DNA from: Oscillospiraceae bacterium
Lineage (GTDB): Bacteria; Bacillota; Clostridia; Oscillospirales; Ruminococcaceae
NCBI GenBank assembly: GCA_017513135.1
Contig: JAFWDH010000001.1
Span: 83,559 to 147,558, forward strand
Length of the DNA: 64,000 nt
Reading direction: 5' to 3'
The translations under genes and the position numbers were made by a program. Below the pieces are notes generated by a model. That model was not told where the DNA came from. It did no database searches and was given only the letters and a program-made list of their open reading frames with translations. Of the stretch, positions 25,285 through 35,369 are shown in pieces; position 1 is the first letter of the stretch, and the number at the start of each line of letters is the position of its first letter.

Positions 25285-26297
25285 CATACGGCATCTTCTG
25301 CTTTTCAGATGCGGGAGCCGGACTGGCTCTCCGGCTATGCGAGATGCTGAGACTGGATACCTGCGACGTGCATTCGACCGCGAAATATGCTGAAAAGTAC
25401 GGCTTCACTGCACACGTCAGCATATCTGCCGATATGGGAGACCTGTTCCGCGGGAAAGACGCGCTGATCTTCATTGGGGCGGCCGGGATAGCGGTAAGGT
25501 CGATCGCCCCGCATGTCGTGAGCAAGGTCTCCGATCCTGCGGTCATAGTCATGGACGACAGAGGCAGGTTCGTGATCTCACTGCTCTCAGGGCATATAGG
25601 CGGAGCCAACGAGCTCGCAAGGGGGATCGCAAAGCTCATCGGAGCCCAGCCGGTGATCACGACAGCTACGGATGGAGCAGGGAGATTCTCCTGCGACGCA
25701 TGGGCGGTGACACATGACTGCGCGATCTCGTCCATGGCGGCTGCCAAGGACGTTTCCGCGGAGATACTTATCCGGGACGTGCCGGTCACATCGGAGTATC
25801 CGCTGCCGGAAGAGCTTCCGGCTGGCCTGACGGCTTCTGATTCGGGAGAGATCGGGATATTTATCGGAATACATAAAAGAGAGCCTTTCTCAAGGACTCT
25901 CAGACTGATGCCACGGTGTGTGACTCTGGGCATCGGATGCAGGAAGGACATATCTGCCGAGAGCGTGATGGCGGCTGTGCATACGGTGCTGGACCCGGAG
26001 GATATAGACATCAGGGCAGTCGGAACGATCGCCTCGATAGTTAATAAGAAAGACGAGGCAGGACTGCTTGAGACGGCGCGTATGCTCGGAGCCAAAACGG
26101 TATTCTACACTGCGGATGAACTCAATGCAGTGCCGGGAGAGTTTGACGAATCCGATTTCGTAAGAAAAACGGTCGGCACCGGAAACGTGTGCGAGCGCGC
26201 GGCGGTGCTTGCCGGAGGAAGACTGATCATAAAAAAGACAGCCGTCAACGGGGTTACCGTGGCGGTGTCAGTACAGGAGCGGAGGATAGAGTTTTGA
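25281..26297 (+). CDS. cbiG: Cobalt-precorrin-5A hydrolase
   Basis: A 338-residue protein that opens the delta-lactone of cobalt-precorrin-5A, releasing acetaldehyde. The N-terminal part has the CbiG core KDALIFIGAAGIAVRSIAP and the LLSGHIGGANELA segment. The C-terminal CobE-like part starts near residue 210 with LGIGCRKD. Overlaps with both neighbours suggest coupling. The stop is shared with the TTG start of cbiH (TTGA). Confidence 0.93.
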   Translation: MTYGIFCFSDAGAGLALRLCEMLRLDTCDVHSTAKYAEKYGFTAHVSISADMGDLFRGKDALIFIGAAGIAVRSIAPHVVSKVSDPAVIVMDDRGRFVISLLSGHIGGANELARGIAKLIGAQPVITTATDGAGRFSCDAWAVTHDCAISSMAAAKDVSAEILIRDVPVTSEYPLPEELPAGLTASDSGEIGIFIGIHKREPFSRTLRLMPRCVTLGIGCRKDISAESVMAAVHTVLDPEDIDIRAVGTIASIVNKKDEAGLLETARMLGAKTVFYTADELNAVPGEFDESDFVRKTVGTGNVCERAAVLAGGRLIIKKTAVNGVTVAVSVQERRIEF

Positions 26298-27022
26298 AAA
26301 AGCTTATAGTTGCGGGTATCGGAGCGGGAAACTACGACGGGCTGACCGTCGCGGCAGTCAAGGCACTGGAAGGCGCCGACCTCATAGTGGGATATACGGT
26401 CTATTGCGACCTGATAAAGCCGTATTTCCCGGATAAGGAATTCGTATCCACTCCCATGATGAAGGAGATAGAGCGCTGCAGGATCGCGCTGGAGCATGCT
26501 GCTTCCGGCAAACTGACGGTCATGATCTGCAGCGGAGATTCCGGGATCTACGGAATGGCATCGCCCGTGCTGGAATTAGCCGGAGAGTACGGCGTTGAGG
26601 TGGAGGTCATACCCGGTGTCACCGCCGCGGCTTCAGGCGCGGCGCTTCTGGGCTCCCCCATAACATGCGATTTCGCGGTGATCAGCCTTTCGGATCTGCT
26701 AACGCCCATGGAACGCATCGAGAAGAGACTTGAAGGCGCAGCTATGGCGGACCTCTGCATCGTGCTCTACAACCCTTCCAGCCGAAAGCGCGCGGATTAT
26801 CTGCAGCGAGCGTGTGACATAGTGCTGAAGTACCGCGGTGCTGAAACGGTGTGCGGAATAGCGAGGAATATCGGCAGAGAAGGCGAGAGCAGCACCGTCC
26901 TGACCCTTGGCGAGCTCAGAGATACTCCAACGGACATGTTCACCACGGTTTTCATCGGAAACACCGAGACGAAGGTCATAGACGGGCATATGGTGACGCC
27001 CAGAGGATACAGGAATGAGTGA
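26294..27022 (+). CDS. cbiH: Cobalt-factor III/precorrin-3B C17-methyltransferase
   Basis: A 242-residue SAM-dependent methylase that contracts the ring and methylates C17. I place the start at TTG 26294, overlapping the cbiG stop as TTGA, because GGAGCGGAGG ends 7 bases upstream and the protein then opens KKLIVAGIGAGNYDGLT as in the family. The longer frame from 26189 has no ribosome site. The ICSGDSGIYGMASPVLE and VLYNPSSRKR strings are CbiH/CobJ hallmarks. Confidence 0.92.
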   Translation: MKKLIVAGIGAGNYDGLTVAAVKALEGADLIVGYTVYCDLIKPYFPDKEFVSTPMMKEIERCRIALEHAASGKLTVMICSGDSGIYGMASPVLELAGEYGVEVEVIPGVTAAASGAALLGSPITCDFAVISLSDLLTPMERIEKRLEGAAMADLCIVLYNPSSRKRADYLQRACDIVLKYRGAETVCGIARNIGREGESSTVLTLGELRDTPTDMFTTVFIGNTETKVIDGHMVTPRGYRNE

Positions 27023-28976
27023 GAAGATCTGCATATTTGCAGGGACGACAGAAGGAAGGAAACTGGCTGAGCTGCTCAGGGAAAGCGCTGAGCTGACCGT
27101 CTGCGTCGCAACAGAATACGGAGAGGTGATGCTGGAAGGGATAGAAGGCATCGCCGTACGTACGGGAAGGCTGGATGAGCAGGAGATGGAGCAGATGTTC
27201 CGTGAGGAAAGCTTCAGCAGGATCATCGACGCCACACATCCGTATGCTGACATAGTGACCGGAAACATTGCGTCTGCCGCAGAGAAGGCAGGCATTCCTG
27301 TCATCAGGATACTGCGTGGAGGCGATAAACATATCACGGATGCTGTCTATGTGGCATCTGTCGCAGAAGCTGCAAAGTATCTGGCCGAGCATGACGGCAA
27401 GGTCCTTCTGACAACAGGTGCCAAGGAGCTGGCTGCATACTCAGGCCTCGACATGACGAGAGTATGGGCGAGGGTCCTGCCCTCTGCAGCATCGCTGGAA
27501 GCCTGTCTTCAGGCAGGAGTTCCGACAGCCCATATCATAGCGGCGCAGGGACCGTTCTCAAGAGAGATGAATGCAGCACAGCTCAGGATGATCGGGGCGG
27601 ATTACCTCGTTACCAAAGCGTCAGGCAGAAACGGCGGCTTTGATGAGAAGATAGAGGCGGCTGCCGATGCCGGCGCTGTTGCGGTGATAATCGGGCAGCC
27701 TCCCCAGCTGAGGGGGATGACCCTGGACGAAGCAGTGACAGAGCTCGGTAAAGAGCTGTCCCTGCCTGGAAGAAAAGTATCTATAGTCGGCATAGGGCCG
27801 GGCAGTCATGACCTGATGACATCCGCAGCGAGGACCGCTCTCGAGGAATGCGATGCAGTCATAGGCGCATCGTCAGTGGCTGCGATGACCGGCACCAGAA
27901 AACCTGTTTTCAGTGAATTCCTTCCCTCAGGTATCCTGAAGGTGCTTGATGAGAACCCTTCTCTCCGCAGCTTCGCCATCGTTATGAGAGGCGATACGGG
28001 GTTCTTCAGCGGAGCAAAACGCCTGGCGGATCAGCTGAGCGGCTTTGACGTGACTGTGATCCCGGGGGTATCTTCGGTGTCTCTCCTTGCCGCGAGGCTC
28101 GGCGTAAGCTGGGACGATGCTGAACTCATCAGCATGCATGGCAGGGACCAGAACATTGCGGTCCTGACCGGAAGGAACAGAAAGATGTTCGTGCTGTGCG
28201 GAGGAGACAATACTCCGGAAGCAGTGTGTGCCAGACTTGAAAAATACGGATTCGGGAATGTCGACGCGGCTGTAGGCGAAAACCTTTCATATCCGGAGGA
28301 AAAGGTGACAAAGGGAAAGGTGTCTGAACTGGCCGGTATGAAGTTCGACTCCCTCTCCGTGCTCTACCTTGAGAATGACAGGGCTTCGAAGCGCCTGAAG
28401 ACCGGGATACCGGACAGTGAGTTCACGCGTTCAGATGTCCCTATGACGAAATCCGAGATCAGGGCAGTGTCGCTTTCCAAGCTTCAGCCTGAGAGCGATT
28501 CGGTTATCTGGGATGTCGGATCCGGAAGCGGGTCCGTCTCAGTGGAATGTGCCCTGGCAGCATATAACGGGAAAGTATATGCGGTGGAGAAAGAAGAGGA
28601 TGCCGCGGAACTCACGGGCAGGAATGCTGTCCTGTTCGGGACAGACAACATAGAAGTGATAAGAGGCACGGCTCCGGACGCTCTGGCTGACCTTCCCGCA
28701 CCGACGCATGTGTTCGTTGGAGGAAGCGGAGGAGGGCTGGAGAAGATCATAGCCGTATGCCTGAGCAAGAACCCGGACGTCAGGATCGTTGTAAATACAG
28801 TTACTCTTGAGACTCAGGCGGAAGTGCTGGAGTGCGCGAAAAAGTTCGGCTTCAGCTTCTTTGAGACCGTTTCACTGAGTGTTGCGCGTTCCAGAAAAGC
28901 CGGCAGATACAATATGATGCTGGCTCAGAATCCGGTCTGCGTGTTTACGATGCAGGGAGGGAAAGCCGGTGAATGA
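27015..28976 (+). CDS. CbiJ-CbiE-CbiT three-domain fusion
   Basis: A 653-residue fusion of three consecutive pathway activities. Residues 1-250 are CbiJ (cobalt-precorrin-6A reductase) with IFAGTTEGRKLAELL and IDATHPYAD. Residues 253-455 are CbiE (C5-methyltransferase) with VSIVGIGPGSHDLMT and RGDTGFFSGAK. Residues 460-653 are CbiT (C15-methyltransferase, decarboxylating) with MTKSEIRAVSLSKL and the SAM motif IWDVGSGSGSVSVE. CbiE-CbiT fusions (CobL) are common; adding CbiJ at the N-terminus is less so. It overlaps the genes on both sides. No frame disruption is seen at the domain joins. Confidence 0.93.
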   Translation: MSEKICIFAGTTEGRKLAELLRESAELTVCVATEYGEVMLEGIEGIAVRTGRLDEQEMEQMFREESFSRIIDATHPYADIVTGNIASAAEKAGIPVIRILRGGDKHITDAVYVASVAEAAKYLAEHDGKVLLTTGAKELAAYSGLDMTRVWARVLPSAASLEACLQAGVPTAHIIAAQGPFSREMNAAQLRMIGADYLVTKASGRNGGFDEKIEAAADAGAVAVIIGQPPQLRGMTLDEAVTELGKELSLPGRKVSIVGIGPGSHDLMTSAARTALEECDAVIGASSVAAMTGTRKPVFSEFLPSGILKVLDENPSLRSFAIVMRGDTGFFSGAKRLADQLSGFDVTVIPGVSSVSLLAARLGVSWDDAELISMHGRDQNIAVLTGRNRKMFVLCGGDNTPEAVCARLEKYGFGNVDAAVGENLSYPEEKVTKGKVSELAGMKFDSLSVLYLENDRASKRLKTGIPDSEFTRSDVPMTKSEIRAVSLSKLQPESDSVIWDVGSGSGSVSVECALAAYNGKVYAVEKEEDAAELTGRNAVLFGTDNIEVIRGTAPDALADLPAPTHVFVGGSGGGLEKIIAVCLSKNPDVRIVVNTVTLETQAEVLECAKKFGFSFFETVSLSVARSRKAGRYNMMLAQNPVCVFTMQGGKAGE

Positions 28977-29946
28977 CCGTTTTATACTTCAGACGCTCGC
29001 GATCCTGACAGGATTCGTGATCGACTGGTTCATAGGTGACCCGTACAGCCTTCCGCATCCCATCGTGGGGATCGGGAAGTTTATAGCGTTTCTTGACAGA
29101 AAGCTGCGGGTCGGGAATGGAGACAAAAGAGACATATTGAGAGGAGCGCTGACTGCGGTCATCGTGGTCCTTGTGTCTACGGCGGTCCCCGCGCTGGTAC
29201 TTGAACTGATGTGGAGGATACATCCTGCCGCCTACTATGCGGTGAGCAGTGTGATGTGCTTTCAGATGCTGGCCGCAAGGCAGCTCGTCATCGAGAGCAG
29301 CAAAGTGCAGAAGGCGCTGGAAGCTGCTGACACCGAAGCCGCAAGAAAGGCTGTCGCGAACATAGTGGGGCGCGACACTGATGTGCTGGATGATAAGGGC
29401 ATCTGCCGCGCAGCAGTGGAGACTGTGGCGGAAAACGGATCGGACGGGGTCGTCGCTCCTCTGTTCTGGATGTTCCTGTTCGGCGCAGCAGGCGGATTCT
29501 TTTACAAATCAATTAATACGATGGACTCGATGCTGGGATACAAGAATGAAAAATACCTGTATTTCGGAAGGGTACCTGCAAAAACGGATGATATCGTCAA
29601 TTACATACCGGCAAGACTCGCAGGCCTGCTGATGATCGCAGCGTGCCCGTTCCTTCATCTTGATACTAAGAACGCCTGGAAGATATTCCGCCGCGACAGA
29701 TATAAGCACGCCAGCCCGAATTCCGCGCAGACGGAATCAGCGTGTGCCGGAGCACTGGACATAAGGCTTGCAGGAGACGCGGTCTACGGCGGAGTAGTTC
29801 ATAAGAAAGAGTATATCGGAGATCCCATAAGGGAGATCGAACCTGCGGATATAAAGAGAGCGAACGATCAGATGTATCTCTCATCCGTGTTCATGCTGAT
29901 TGCAGGTCTTTTGATAAGGATCGGAGTTCATCTTATATGTACCTGA
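28969..29946 (+). CDS. cbiB: Adenosylcobinamide-phosphate synthase (CbiB)
   Basis: A 325-residue membrane protein that attaches the aminopropanol arm to adenosylcobyric acid. The GTG start at 28969 overlaps the previous stop and has GCAGGGAGGG upstream. The opening IDWFIGDPYSLPHPIVGIG and the ENGSDGVVAPLFWMFLFG segment are family hallmarks. About four or five hydrophobic segments are visible. Length is typical. Confidence 0.95.
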   Translation: MNDRFILQTLAILTGFVIDWFIGDPYSLPHPIVGIGKFIAFLDRKLRVGNGDKRDILRGALTAVIVVLVSTAVPALVLELMWRIHPAAYYAVSSVMCFQMLAARQLVIESSKVQKALEAADTEAARKAVANIVGRDTDVLDDKGICRAAVETVAENGSDGVVAPLFWMFLFGAAGGFFYKSINTMDSMLGYKNEKYLYFGRVPAKTDDIVNYIPARLAGLLMIAACPFLHLDTKNAWKIFRRDRYKHASPNSAQTESACAGALDIRLAGDAVYGGVVHKKEYIGDPIREIEPADIKRANDQMYLSSVFMLIAGLLIRIGVHLICT

Positions 29947-30977
29947 AGCATAAGAATCCCCACGGCGGGGACATTTACTCACATGACATACTGCTGGATC
30001 TTTCATCCAATATGAATCCGGAAGGAATGCCGAAGGAAGTCGCGGAGGCTGTCCGCAGTTCTGCAGAGAGCTTCGGAGTCTACCCCGATCCGTATTGCAG
30101 AAGGCTGAGAGAAGCCATCTCTGCCGCAGAGAAAGTGCCGTATGACAGTATCATCTGCGGAAACGGCGCCGCGGAACTCATATACTCCTATGCTTACAGC
30201 CTTCCTAAGGACCGCCCGGCTCTCATAGTATCACCGACATTCAGTGAGTATGAGGCAGCGCTGAGCGCGGCAGGCATCGGTACGGTCAGCTATCTTCTCA
30301 GGAAGGAAGAGGGCTTCAGTCTGACTGACGGCATCCTGGATCTGGATATGTCAGATTACTGCGCGGTATTCATATGCACGCCCAATAATCCCACCGGGCT
30401 GACAGCGGACCCGGAACTGCTGGAAAGGATCGCGTCGACCGGGGTGAAGGTGTTCTGCGATATGTGTTTTCTTGATATGACAGATCGCCCGGACAGATAC
30501 GACATACCGGATCTCATCGGCCGGTACCCGAACGTCATGATACTAAGGGCGTTCACCAAGAGCTATTCAATGGCAGGTATCAGACTCGGATATGCAATTA
30601 GCTCGGACGGCGGACTTCTGGAGACCATGTCGGAAAAGACACAGTGCTGGAACGTGTCTTCCGTGGCTCAGACCGCGGGTGAGGCGGCACTTGAGTGTAC
30701 TGGGTGGCTCAGGGAGTCAGTCAGAAAGATCAGCGCCGAGAGGGCGAGGATGACAGAAGCACTTGTCTCTGCCGGGATAGAGGTCTGGCCGTCGGAGGCA
30801 AACTACCTTCTTCTCAGGACGGACGCCGACCTTTACGGCGAGATGCTTAAGCGAAGGATACTGATCCGCGACTGCTCGAACTACGAGGGGCTGGGAAAAG
30901 GTTATTACAGGATAGCGATACGGACCGAAAAGGAGAACGAGCTGTTCCTGAATGCTTTACGGGAGGTTTACAGATGA
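29937..30977 (+). CDS. cobD: Threonine-phosphate decarboxylase-type aminotransferase
   Basis: A 346-residue PLP enzyme of the HisC-like fold that makes aminopropanol phosphate for CbiB. The opening [12 protein letters not shown] is typical of CobD/CobC proteins in cob operons. The PLP lysine lies in [17 protein letters not shown] and substrate contacts in [11 protein letters not shown]. The position between cbiB and cbiP favours CobD over histidinol-phosphate aminotransferase. It overlaps both neighbours. Confidence 0.9.
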   Translation: MYLKHKNPHGGDIYSHDILLDLSSNMNPEGMPKEVAEAVRSSAESFGVYPDPYCRRLREAISAAEKVPYDSIICGNGAAELIYSYAYSLPKDRPALIVSPTFSEYEAALSAAGIGTVSYLLRKEEGFSLTDGILDLDMSDYCAVFICTPNNPTGLTADPELLERIASTGVKVFCDMCFLDMTDRPDRYDIPDLIGRYPNVMILRAFTKSYSMAGIRLGYAISSDGGLLETMSEKTQCWNVSSVAQTAGEAALECTGWLRESVRKISAERARMTEALVSAGIEVWPSEANYLLLRTDADLYGEMLKRRILIRDCSNYEGLGKGYYRIAIRTEKENELFLNALREVYR

Positions 30978-32431
30978 GCAAAGCCAAGCCGCTGATGGTA
31001 CAGGGCACTATGTCCAATGCGGGAAAGAGCCTGCTGTGTGCTGCGCTGTGCCGCATATTCCTGCAGGACGGATACCGCGTCGCGCCGTTCAAGTCGCAGA
31101 ATATGGCGCTGAATTCCTTCATAACCGATGAAGGACTTGAGATGGGAAGGGCACAGGTGGTCCAGGCTGAGGCTGCAGGGATAAAACCTTCAGTGCTCAT
31201 GAACCCTATACTGCTCAAACCGACTACCGATGTCGGTTCCCAGGTGATAGTCAACGGTGAGGTGCAGGGCAATATGCCCGCATCCCAGTATTTCAAATAT
31301 AAAAAACAGCTGATACCGGATATAATGCACGCATACAATACTCTGGCCGAGCAGTATGACATCATTGTTATCGAGGGAGCCGGAAGTCCTGCCGAGATAA
31401 ACCTCAAAAGCGACGACATAGTCAATATGGGCATGGCAAAAATGGTCAATGCTCCCGTACTGCTCGTTGGGGATATCGACAGGGGAGGCGTATTTGCGCA
31501 GCTTTACGGTACGGTCGAGCTGCTGGAACCGGATGAGCGGAGGATGGTCAAGGCTACCGTCATCAACAAGTTCCGCGGAGACGTCTCGATACTGGATCCC
31601 GGCCTGGATATGCTATATGATCTTGTGAAAGTGCCCTGTGCAGGGGTGGTCCCGTATGTGTATCTGGACATAGACGACGAAGACAGCCTCAGCGAGAAGC
31701 TGTTTGCGGGCGACCGCAAGGAGATAGATATCGCAGTGGTGCAGCTGCCCAGGATCTCCAACTTCACGGATTTCTCGCCGTTCTCGAGATTCTCCGGCAT
31801 CTCTGTGCGCTATGTCAGAAAAGTGTTCGAACTCGGTTCTCCGGACATGATTATCATTCCGGGAACCAAATCCACTATCTCTGACCTCAAGTGGATGAGG
31901 CAGACAGGGCTTGAAGCTGAGATACTCAAACAGGCATCACGCGGCATACCGGTGTTCGGAATATGCGGAGGCCTTCAGATGCTCGGGAGGAACATCTCGG
32001 ATCCGTATGAGACCGAGGGCGGCGGCGAGATCGCAGGAATGGGACTTCTGGACATTGATACCGTTTTTGCGAGCACAAAGACCAGGACCCAGACTGAAGG
32101 TGTGTTCAGTGATGTCGGAGGCATTTTCAGCGGACTTAACGGCCTGCGGTACAGGGGATACGAGATACATATGGGGCAGAGCAGCGACAGTTCCGCTGTC
32201 ATAAGAAACGGCAACGTGTACGGCAGCTACATACACGGCATATTCGACGAAAACGGGATCGCTGAAGCGATAGCAAGAGCGCTTTATGAAGCCAGAGGAC
32301 TGGAGTTCAGCGAGGAGAACACCTTCGACATCCACGCGTATAAGGAATCACAGTATGATAAGCTGGCAGAGACTGTCAGAAAAGCGCTGGATATGGACCT
32401 CATTTACAGGATACTGGAGGAAGGGGTATGA
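30974..32431 (+). CDS. cbiP: Cobyric acid synthase
   Basis: A 485-residue glutamine-dependent amidotransferase for the b, d, e and g amides of the corrin ring. The N-terminal ATPase opens [15 protein letters not shown], then [11 protein letters not shown]. The glutaminase nucleophile Cys lies in [13 protein letters not shown], and the family strings GSYIHGIFD and GTKSTISDL are present. The start overlaps cobD and the end overlaps cobO by 4 bases each. Confidence 0.95.
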   Translation: MSKAKPLMVQGTMSNAGKSLLCAALCRIFLQDGYRVAPFKSQNMALNSFITDEGLEMGRAQVVQAEAAGIKPSVLMNPILLKPTTDVGSQVIVNGEVQGNMPASQYFKYKKQLIPDIMHAYNTLAEQYDIIVIEGAGSPAEINLKSDDIVNMGMAKMVNAPVLLVGDIDRGGVFAQLYGTVELLEPDERRMVKATVINKFRGDVSILDPGLDMLYDLVKVPCAGVVPYVYLDIDDEDSLSEKLFAGDRKEIDIAVVQLPRISNFTDFSPFSRFSGISVRYVRKVFELGSPDMIIIPGTKSTISDLKWMRQTGLEAEILKQASRGIPVFGICGGLQMLGRNISDPYETEGGGEIAGMGLLDIDTVFASTKTRTQTEGVFSDVGGIFSGLNGLRYRGYEIHMGQSSDSSAVIRNGNVYGSYIHGIFDENGIAEAIARALYEARGLEFSEENTFDIHAYKESQYDKLAETVRKALDMDLIYRILEEGV

Positions 32432-32937
32432 TACACCTTTATCACGGAGAAGGAAAAGGTAAAACGACGGCTGCCGTAGGACTGGCGGTCCGGGCTGCGG
32501 GAAGCGGCATGAAAGTGCTGTTCGTGCAGTTTTTCAAGAACGGGAGCTCTTCTGAGGTGGGAGTGCTTTCCTCGATCCCGGGCATCGATGTCCTGATACC
32601 TGAAGTCTGGTACGGAAGATACAGGAAAATGACAGAAGAGCAGCAGGAAGAGACCAGAAAGTGCTATACTGCACTGATGGAAGATATCGGCAGCAGAGCG
32701 GAGGAGTACGGCCTGATAGTGCTCGACGAGGCGGTCTCTGCGTACAATTACGGGATGTTCGACCGCGCAGCCTTCATGGAGATGCTCAGGAAATGGAAGG
32801 ATTCGAGGGAGACCGTCCTGACCGGACGTAATCCTGCGCCGGAGCTGACAGAAGCTGCCGATTATGTTACCGAGATGAAAAAGGAAAAGCATCCTTTTGA
32901 CAGCGGAGTCATGGCCCGCAAAGGCATAGAATTCTGA
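32428..32937 (+). CDS. cobO: Corrinoid adenosyltransferase (CobO/BtuR type)
   Basis: A 169-residue ATP:corrinoid adenosyltransferase that adds the upper axial adenosyl group. The P-loop [14 protein letters not shown] is near residue 7; FVQFFKNG and [14 protein letters not shown] follow the family pattern. Length matches the CobO/BtuR class. It overlaps cbiP by 4 bases. Confidence 0.93.
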   Translation: MIHLYHGEGKGKTTAAVGLAVRAAGSGMKVLFVQFFKNGSSSEVGVLSSIPGIDVLIPEVWYGRYRKMTEEQQEETRKCYTALMEDIGSRAEEYGLIVLDEAVSAYNYGMFDRAAFMEMLRKWKDSRETVLTGRNPAPELTEAADYVTEMKKEKHPFDSGVMARKGIEF

Positions 32938-32955
32938 CAGGGAGTGGAAACGCAT

Positions 32956-34071
32956 ATGCAGTATTCGGAAGACAGGCTGATAAGTCTTATAGGAGCGGTG
33001 CCCGCAGCTGACGAAGCGGCGGAGAGAGCGGCTGAAGAGCTGCAGTCCAGACTTGCCAAACCGCCGGGAAGTCTCGGCATGCTGGAGGAACTGTCCGTGA
33101 GGCTTGCCGGTATGACCGGAAAAGTCAAGAACGAGCTCAGTCAGAAATACCTGCTGGTGTTCTGCGCTGATAACGGCGTCGTAAAGCAGGGAGTCGCGAG
33201 CTCGCCCCAGTCCGTCACTCTGGCGCAGACCATCAACCTGACTAAGGAAAAGACCGGCGCCGCTGTGCTCTCAAAGAGGTTCGGCGTAAAGATAAGGGTG
33301 TGCGATGTCGGCGTAAACGCTGTCATAAGAGATGATGACGTGATCGACAGAAAGATAGCGTTCGGGACCGGTGACATATCTGAAGGGCCTGCCATGACAC
33401 GCGAGCAGGCAGTGAGGGCTATACTGACAGGCGCGGATCTTGCCGTTGAAACGGCGGATCTGGGGGCGGACGTGATCGGTATCGGTGAGATGGGTATCGG
33501 CAATACGACCACCTCCTCGGCCGTGCTTTCTGTACTGACAGGCAGTTCGGTCAGCGAGATCACCGGACGCGGAGCGGGAATAACCGATGAGGCATACGAA
33601 AAGAAGATCAGAGTCATAACTGACGCAATAGCGCTGAACCGGCCTCAGCCGGAGGATGTCGTTGATGTGATCTCCAAGGTGGGAGGGTTCGACATTGCCG
33701 CGATGGCAGGGGCGTTCATAGGAGCAGCGTATAAGCGGGTACCTGTCGTCATAGACGGGTTCATATCCATAGTGGCAGCGCTCTGTGCCTGCAGGCTGTG
33801 TCCCGCTTCCGTCAACTATATGGTGACATCCCATGCATCGTATGAGATCGGGTACAGGACCGCAGCGGAAGCGCTCGGCCTGAGACCGCTCTTTGATCTG
33901 GGAATGAGACTGGGAGAGGGCAGCGGATGCCCGATAGCCATGATGATCCTTGACGCGGCGTGCGCAGTCATAGATGACATGGCGACCTTTGAGGAAGCCG
34001 AGATAGATGACTCTTACCTGGATGAGATCAGGGATACTGACGCTTTCAGCGTGAACGGAGAGAACAGATGA
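32956..34071 (+). CDS. cobT: Nicotinate-nucleotide:dimethylbenzimidazole phosphoribosyltransferase
   Basis: A 371-residue enzyme that activates the lower ligand base as its alpha-ribazole phosphate. I start it at ATG 32956. A GTG at 32944 is in frame but falls in the GGGAG ribosome site itself. Family strings LAKPPGSLGMLE, FCADNGV, GEMGIGNTTTSSA and the C-terminal catalytic region LGEGSGCPIAM are intact. No bza-type lower-ligand synthesis gene is in the window, so the base incorporated is unknown. Confidence 0.94.
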   Translation: MQYSEDRLISLIGAVPAADEAAERAAEELQSRLAKPPGSLGMLEELSVRLAGMTGKVKNELSQKYLLVFCADNGVVKQGVASSPQSVTLAQTINLTKEKTGAAVLSKRFGVKIRVCDVGVNAVIRDDDVIDRKIAFGTGDISEGPAMTREQAVRAILTGADLAVETADLGADVIGIGEMGIGNTTTSSAVLSVLTGSSVSEITGRGAGITDEAYEKKIRVITDAIALNRPQPEDVVDVISKVGGFDIAAMAGAFIGAAYKRVPVVIDGFISIVAALCACRLCPASVNYMVTSHASYEIGYRTAAEALGLRPLFDLGMRLGEGSGCPIAMMILDAACAVIDDMATFEEAEIDDSYLDEIRDTDAFSVNGENR

Positions 34072-34610
34072 CCATCTTCATATCCGGAGGGAACAAGAAC
34101 GGAAAATCGGGATATGCCCAGGATGCTGCTGTAAAGCTTGCCGGAGGTGGAAAGCTTTATTATGTCGCTACGATGATACCCTATGATGACGAAGACAGGA
34201 CAAGGATCGAGAGGCATATAGAGAACAGAGCCGGAATGGGATTTGAGACTCTGGAAGCTGGAAGAGACATACAGAAGGTGTTTGATTCCGCTGATGAGAG
34301 TGGCACCTTTCTCGTAGACAGCACTACGGCTCTGCTCCTGAACGAGATGTTTCCGAACTCTCATTCAGAGAAGGCGGATGAAAACGCTGCGCAGCGCTGT
34401 ATATCCGGCTTGCTGGAGATCGCCCGACGTGCCAAGAATGCGGTCTTTGTGTCTGACTACATATATTCTGACGCTGCGAGATATGATGAATTCACTGAGG
34501 AATACCGTAAGTCACTGGCTTCCATAGACAGAGCCCTTGCGCAGGCTTGTGACACAGTTATAGAGGTCTGTGCCGGAAACCTCATAGTGCATAAAGGACA
34601 GTTGCCATGA
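34068..34610 (+). CDS. cobU: Adenosylcobinamide kinase/guanylyltransferase
   Basis: A 180-residue bifunctional enzyme of nucleotide-loop assembly that phosphorylates adenosylcobinamide and then transfers GMP. P-loop ISGGNKNGKSGYAQ begins near residue 4, YYVATMIPYDDED and RIERHIENRAGMGFETLE follow. It overlaps cobT and cobS by 4 bases. Length is normal. A second, shorter CobU-like protein is encoded at 35370-35753. Confidence 0.93.
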   Translation: MTIFISGGNKNGKSGYAQDAAVKLAGGGKLYYVATMIPYDDEDRTRIERHIENRAGMGFETLEAGRDIQKVFDSADESGTFLVDSTTALLLNEMFPNSHSEKADENAAQRCISGLLEIARRAKNAVFVSDYIYSDAARYDEFTEEYRKSLASIDRALAQACDTVIEVCAGNLIVHKGQLP

Positions 34611-35356
34611 AGAGATTTTTCCGTGCTTTTATGATGAGCATGACCATGTTCTCGGTGATCCCGTGCCCTTTCCATATGTGGGACGAGGACAGCAGACCTC
34701 TGATGACCCTGTGCCTGCCTTTCGTTGGTACGGTGATAGGCTCGCTCTGGGCGCTGACGGCCTATGTTGCGGATCTGCTCGGTATACCGCTGTATCTCAA
34801 GGCAGCCCTGCTCTGCGCATTCCCGTTCGTTGTAACGGGGGGAATGCATCTGGACGGATTCCTGGATGTCACAGACGCAGTCAGGTCCTGGAGGGATGTG
34901 GAGGAAAGAAGAAGGATACTCAAGGATCCGCACGTCGGATCATTTGCAGTTGTGGATACCGTGCTGCTCGTTATGGTTCAGTTCGCAGCTTTCTGTTCTC
35001 TCAGGGGAACGGAAAACCTTTTTGCACTGATCCTTATCCCGACGGTCTCCAGATGCATCGCTGCGTTCTGCGTGACAGTCCTGCCTGCCATGTCTACCAG
35101 CGAATACGCAGGAAGCTACCGGAAAAAGGTCAAAAGATCCCATCTGATGTTCCTTGCGACAGTCACGGTCGCGGCAGCGGTTCTCGGGTTCGTTTTTCTG
35201 GGCAGGTACGGATATGTTACGACAGCAGTCATCGGAGGATATCTGCTGTATCTTCTGAAAGCGTACCGGTCGCTGGGAGGCATGTCGGGAGACATATCGG
35301 GATATGCCCTAACGTTCGGGGAGCTTTGCGGCATCATTTTATATGTTCTGATCTGA
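34607..35356 (+). CDS. cobS: Cobalamin-5-phosphate synthase
   Basis: A 249-residue membrane enzyme that joins GDP-cobinamide with alpha-ribazole phosphate. Six or so hydrophobic segments are visible. Family strings GGMHLDGFLDVTDA, then DPHVGSFAVV, and the N-terminal MFSVIPCPFH are present; the Asp-rich first string binds the metal and substrate. It overlaps cobU by 4 bases. Confidence 0.94.
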   Translation: MKRFFRAFMMSMTMFSVIPCPFHMWDEDSRPLMTLCLPFVGTVIGSLWALTAYVADLLGIPLYLKAALLCAFPFVVTGGMHLDGFLDVTDAVRSWRDVEERRRILKDPHVGSFAVVDTVLLVMVQFAAFCSLRGTENLFALILIPTVSRCIAAFCVTVLPAMSTSEYAGSYRKKVKRSHLMFLATVTVAAAVLGFVFLGRYGYVTTAVIGGYLLYLLKAYRSLGGMSGDISGYALTFGELCGIILYVLI

Positions 35357-35369
35357 AAGGGGACAGGCA

